Below are positions 63,856 through 64,000 of a stretch of 64,000 nucleotides of DNA, one piece after another. The notes under the pieces were generated by a model, which made no database searches, was not told the DNA's origin, and saw only the letters and a program-made list of their open reading frames with translations. The stretch is from Plasmodium malariae (Eukaryota; Apicomplexa; Aconoidasida; Haemosporida; Plasmodiidae), in NCBI RefSeq assembly GCF_900090045.1, contig NC_041781.1, positions 964,001-1,028,000 on the forward strand, written 5' to 3'. How positions within the stretch are numbered: position 1 is the stretch's first letter; every line of letters starts with the position of its first letter. The position numbers and the translations under genes were made by a program.

Positions 63856-64000
63856 TTCACTTTTAAGAAGGCAGAACGCGTCTTTTAAGCATATGAAATA
63901 TATGCTAATCCAGAAGAAGATTATATATTTTTTTTTCTTTTTTTGCAGATGTGTTTATATGTATGTAATACATAATATATACAGTCAGTGTGTAAATAAT
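63611..64000. other. AT-rich sequence to the window end
   Basis: It contains a 34-base T run (about 63820-63853) and no open frame or repeat of note. Downstream flank of the telomerase RNA candidate or upstream flank of the next gene. Confidence 0.5.

Overview
This window is nuclear DNA of a malaria parasite (genus Plasmodium). It is very AT-rich, with long dA:dT tracts and TA microsatellites between genes, and Asn/Lys-rich low-complexity insertions inside otherwise conserved proteins. Introns are short to medium with T-rich acceptors. BiP, the glideosome protein GAP50 and a PRP43-type helicase read as clear Plasmodium orthologues. From memory, the order OGG1 - membrane proteins - PRP43 - GPN GTPase - BiP - GAP50 - cytochrome b5-like - organellar L3 - eIF3f matches the core of P. 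falciparum chromosome 9. I cannot name the species from sequence alone, but it does not read as P. falciparum itself.

Layout. 1-9 kb: a minus-strand OGG1 8-oxoguanine glycosylase swollen by two repeat insertions, then two tandem plus-strand genes for related four-helix membrane proteins that share eight cysteines. 10.7-20.8 kb: a 1641-residue Lys/Asn-rich protein of unknown function and a J-domain protein. 21.6-30.2 kb: the PRP43-like DEAH helicase (minus), GPN2-type GTPase (plus) and an unknown protein (plus). 32.9-39.3 kb: the ER chaperone BiP (two exons, C-terminal SDEL) and, convergent to it, GAP50. 43.6-51.2 kb: a six-exon cytochrome b5-domain protein, a five-exon bacterial-type ribosomal protein L3 (organellar) and a two-exon eIF3 subunit f. 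53.6-60.1 kb: a large secretory-pathway membrane protein with EGF-like cysteine modules, which I resolve into five exons.

The most important element is non-coding. At 62.19-62.54 kb on the plus strand lies what looks like the catalytic core of the telomerase RNA. It has a template (12 nt, complementary to the Plasmodium telomere repeat GGGTTCA), a hairpin ending three bases before it, and directly after it a true A-B-A'-B' pseudoknot (11 bp and 10 bp stems). Further long hairpins follow to about 63.52 kb. A C-run at 62.04 kb and a G-run at 63.60 kb can pair and may mark the ends of a roughly 1.6 kb RNA. This is the missing RNA partner of TERT and lies in a stretch with no convincing protein gene.

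Exon structures were worked out by eye from reading-frame phase and GT/AG sites. Where two solutions fit, both are given. The sequence between genes is mostly AT microsatellite and homopolymer.
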